Assembly (NCBI GenBank): GCA_000328365.1
Contig: KB293691.1
Location: 259,149-323,148, forward strand
Length of the DNA: 64,000 bases
Origin: Capitella teleta
Taxonomy: Eukaryota; Annelida; Polychaeta; Capitellidae
Direction: 5' to 3'
Below, piece after piece: positions 61,401 through 64,000 of the stretch (its first letter is position 1; every line of letters begins with the position of its first letter). The notes beneath the pieces are model-generated. The model saw only the letters and a program-made list of their open reading frames with translations. It was not told where the DNA came from and did not search any database. A program made the position numbers and the translations under genes.

Positions 61401-64000
61401 TGAAGATACTCCTCAGTTATTTTTAATTAGCACAATTGATTAGAACATAATCTACATGGAAGAGCACTTGTAATAACAGTCTCCATACAGAATTAGGTTA
61501 ATGAAAGCATGCAGGTTATGAATATATGTACATTGTAATACACTACGAAAACACATAGGTGATATGCTTACAGAGCATAACAGAGAAAGTAGAAGATGCA
61601 GTTAGTATGACACTCTCTTACCCGCCTCTCCCAAGAACGCGTCTGTGGCCCGAGAGGAAGGCCCAGGGCCCACAACGCTCTGAGCATTAACCATCACCTC
61701 ATACAAGGCCCCAGTACGCAGGTTGCTCAGCGTGGCTTTGATTGTAGGATATGGTACATAGACGTGTGAGTACTTGGGAAGATCGAGCGGCATTTGGTGT
61801 GAGTACTCAACCGATCGATAAGCCACGTGATACTGCAAGGGTTGCGCATTCCACGCCTCATCAGGAAGCGGCTGGAGGAAGGAAGAAGGCTTAGAGAGCA
61901 ATCACCGTGCGTGCGTTAGTATTCACAGATGCCTAGGCGCTCAAACATGCAGCGAAACTAGGCCTCAGTGAACTGCAGAGGAGATCCCCATTCCATGTTA
62001 GTGCTGCAAATGAAGCTTATTCTACATCACGTTAGTAGTGCGAGACAAGACTAAGGAGGATGTGAGATGAGGAGAAGGAAGATGAAGAGGAGGAGCATAC
62101 CAATCTCAAGATAAATGACAGACTGTGGACTCCACTCGCTCTGGCCGAGCGAATTGAATGCACAGATTCTGAACTCATAGGTCTTAAAGAGTTGCAGACT
62201 GTAGACGGTCATCGAGGTGAGTGCAGCGTTGAAGAGCTTGTCAGAGCGCCAGGCCGAGCCTGTGTCCACCTCCCGGTATTCGACGTTGTATCCCATCAGG
62301 GGGCCGTTCCAGGTGTCGTCAGGGGGTGGCTGTTAATCAACATGTAAAGCATCAAAACTCAAAACAACCGTAAATAAACGACACCAGTTCAGAGGTTCAC
62401 AGGTCAGAAGTTCAGAAGTCAGAGGGATCAAATCACAATTCATGCAAATAGAACTTCATTAACTTAAATTGTCTTATTTAAAGAGGGAAGTGATGGGGAC
62501 GGGGAGGGGGGGGGGAGGTGAAAAAAATGCAAAAGCAAAATAACAAAACAAAGAAAAATGTTTTTGGCAAGAGGAAAAATAAAGCAGAAATAAACATTCA
62601 TAAATTCATGAATTAATCTTATTCAGATTCTTAGATTTTAACTTTTAACTAAATTAACTTTCAGATAGATAAGATGAAAGAAAGAGAGATATAAATCATA
62701 CCTGCCAAGTGACAAGCACAGATGAGGTGGTCATGGGGATGACCTTAAGGTCAAGGGGTGAGCTTTCAGGTGCTGCAAAAAGAAAGAAGAAAATAAAGAA
62801 TGATCACAATAGCCGCAGTACTGACCGGCTTGCTTCGTGGTTGCTTCCTCTGATGGGGCGCTAAATGGACCCAGACCGATATCGTTGGATGCTGCAACTC
62901 TGAATTTGTACCGCGTATTTGGTCGGAGACTGTGTCATTGAGAGGGAAATGTAAATGTGAAGATAGAGGTTGATGAAACTGACTCAGTGATGTTGTGCTC
63001 AAGAGCTCCAGAGGGAATGTAATCACGCAGCGTCAGATACGGTTGCATGGATCTCTGAACTTGGACGGTGTAATTGCGGATTGGCCCATAGCCATCACTG
63101 CCAGGGGTCCACGATATAGTCACCCAACGATCTCCGATTTGGGATAGACCAAAACGAGGCTGGCTGGGGGCATTAGGTACACCTATGAAGAGGAGAGGAT
63201 GAAGAATGAGGAGGAGGAGGATATAATGACATACGTCTGTTGATGATGGTGTAGACCTCTAGTTGGTAAGGGACGCCCCATCCCAGTCTGGTTTCCGCGG
63301 TAATAGAAAACACATAGTATGTATTTCTCATGAGATCAAAGACTTCGTAGCTGCGTCTGTCTTTGTTGAGGGTGTCGTCAACGATGGTGTAAGTCTGCTC
63401 ACTAGGTGGCTCCACCCGCTGGCCGTACGCCACTCTGTAGCCACGAATGACGCCATTTGGCTCCCTTGGCGGCTCCCACACGACTTTCACAGCTGAGTTG
63501 GTGACATCAGGGAAGTAGACAGCTGACGGGGGACCTGGCTTATCTTCATCCGTGCGGATGCTCAGAGGAGGGTTGCTGAGGCTGCCGTCTCCAATGCGAG
63601 TGTACGCGAGCAATTGCAGGTCATACCACACATACTTGCGCAAATCCGTCAAGTAAACTTCAAACACTTGATTGGATTCAATGACAACTTCACTATCACC
63701 AATGTTTTCTTGCACAGATGAATATTTCACCTTATATCCCCTAATAAGGCCATTTTGATGTCGTTTAGGAACTTCTCCCCATGTCAAGTAAATGCTGGTT
63801 GAGTTAACAGCAGAGGCAGTGATGTTGCTCGGCCCGGCAGTGGGAGCAGCCTCTCGGGTCGAGTCTTTCACCACAGGGCTATCTGCGCTGTGTCCCACTT
63901 TGTTGAAAGCAGCAACCCGCACTTGATACTCAGTCCACTCTTCGAGGCCTGCAAGCATGAAGCTGTTGGCATTCTCACTGTCAACATTCACTGCTTTCCA
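58435..64000 (-). CDS. sdk: Sidekick-type FN3 cell-adhesion receptor, C-terminal part (runs off window)
   Basis: Sidekicks are homophilic adhesion proteins of Ig and FN3 domains. Fourteen exons are visible: 63235 to the edge, 62984-63182, 62826-62929, 62702-62772, 62101-62329, 61622-61871, 61050-61352, 60862-60999, 60524-60814, 60296-60463, 59946-60077, 59730-59759, 58856-59051, 58435-58804. They encode about nine FN3 repeats (such as VPSAPGQIHF and APDKPTKPRATRD), then FYKQWWFLVIAALVGLILII, which matches the Sidekick membrane segment. The tail contains PRPSPGSINYSDDE and ends GFSSFV, the PDZ-binding terminus of Sidekicks. One exon is 30 nt. The N-terminal Ig domains lie beyond 64000. All phases join except 62101 to 61871, where an expected first-half FN3 exon was not found. 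Confidence 0.9.

Overview
This is a eukaryotic, metazoan-type window. It carries seven recognisable host genes with spliceosomal introns, plus one orphan THAP exon. The gene set (prohibitin-2, an EF-hand swiprosin-like protein, ARV1, an M13 metallopeptidase, a GGT7-like protein, WBP2 and a Sidekick-type adhesion protein) is animal. Many introns are only about 50-110 bp. The intergenic DNA is AT-rich and dense in Tigger-, mariner-, hAT- and Mutator-like DNA elements and broken LINEs. A compact-intron, early-branching invertebrate such as a sponge would fit, but I cannot fix the phylum from sequence alone.

Layout. 1-5.5 kb: repeats, with a fold-back transposon inserted in an older repeat. 5.5-6.1 kb (-): THAP-domain exon. 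8.3-9.5 kb (-): broken LINE with RT motifs. 9.75-11.6 kb (+): PHB2, followed by a Tigger-like element and small PHB2-like shards. 14.6-15.8 kb (-): EFHD/swiprosin gene with a GC-AG intron. 17.4-18.1 kb (+): intronless ARV1. 19.3-27.3 kb (-): 19-exon neprilysin/ECE-like peptidase with a 4.6 kb intron. 27.3-45.5 kb: gene-free, three Tigger-like elements, one of them nested in a mariner-like element. 45.6-49.6 kb (-): 16-exon GGT7-like gene with a hAT-like insertion in one intron. 49.7-55.2 kb: Mutator-like element and LINE fragments. 55.4-56.7 kb (+): WBP2. 58.4 kb to the window edge (-): 3' part of Sidekick.

The genes do not form an operon or pathway. PHB2 acts in mitochondria, ARV1 in ER sterol handling, the M13 peptidase and GGT7-like protein are type II membrane ectoproteins, WBP2 is a PPxY co-activator, and Sidekick is a homophilic adhesion receptor. 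Exon boundaries were set by splice sites, reading phase and family alignment from memory. In every complete multi-exon gene the exon lengths sum to an intact frame. The one mismatch is in Sidekick, where a half-FN3 exon appears to be missing. I saw no obviously new molecular system. The most unusual signals are a deleted Tigger copy that keeps a PCNA-binding (PIP-box) tail, a fold-back element whose empty site is visible elsewhere in the window, the missing Sidekick half-domain, and PHB2 fragments next to PHB2.
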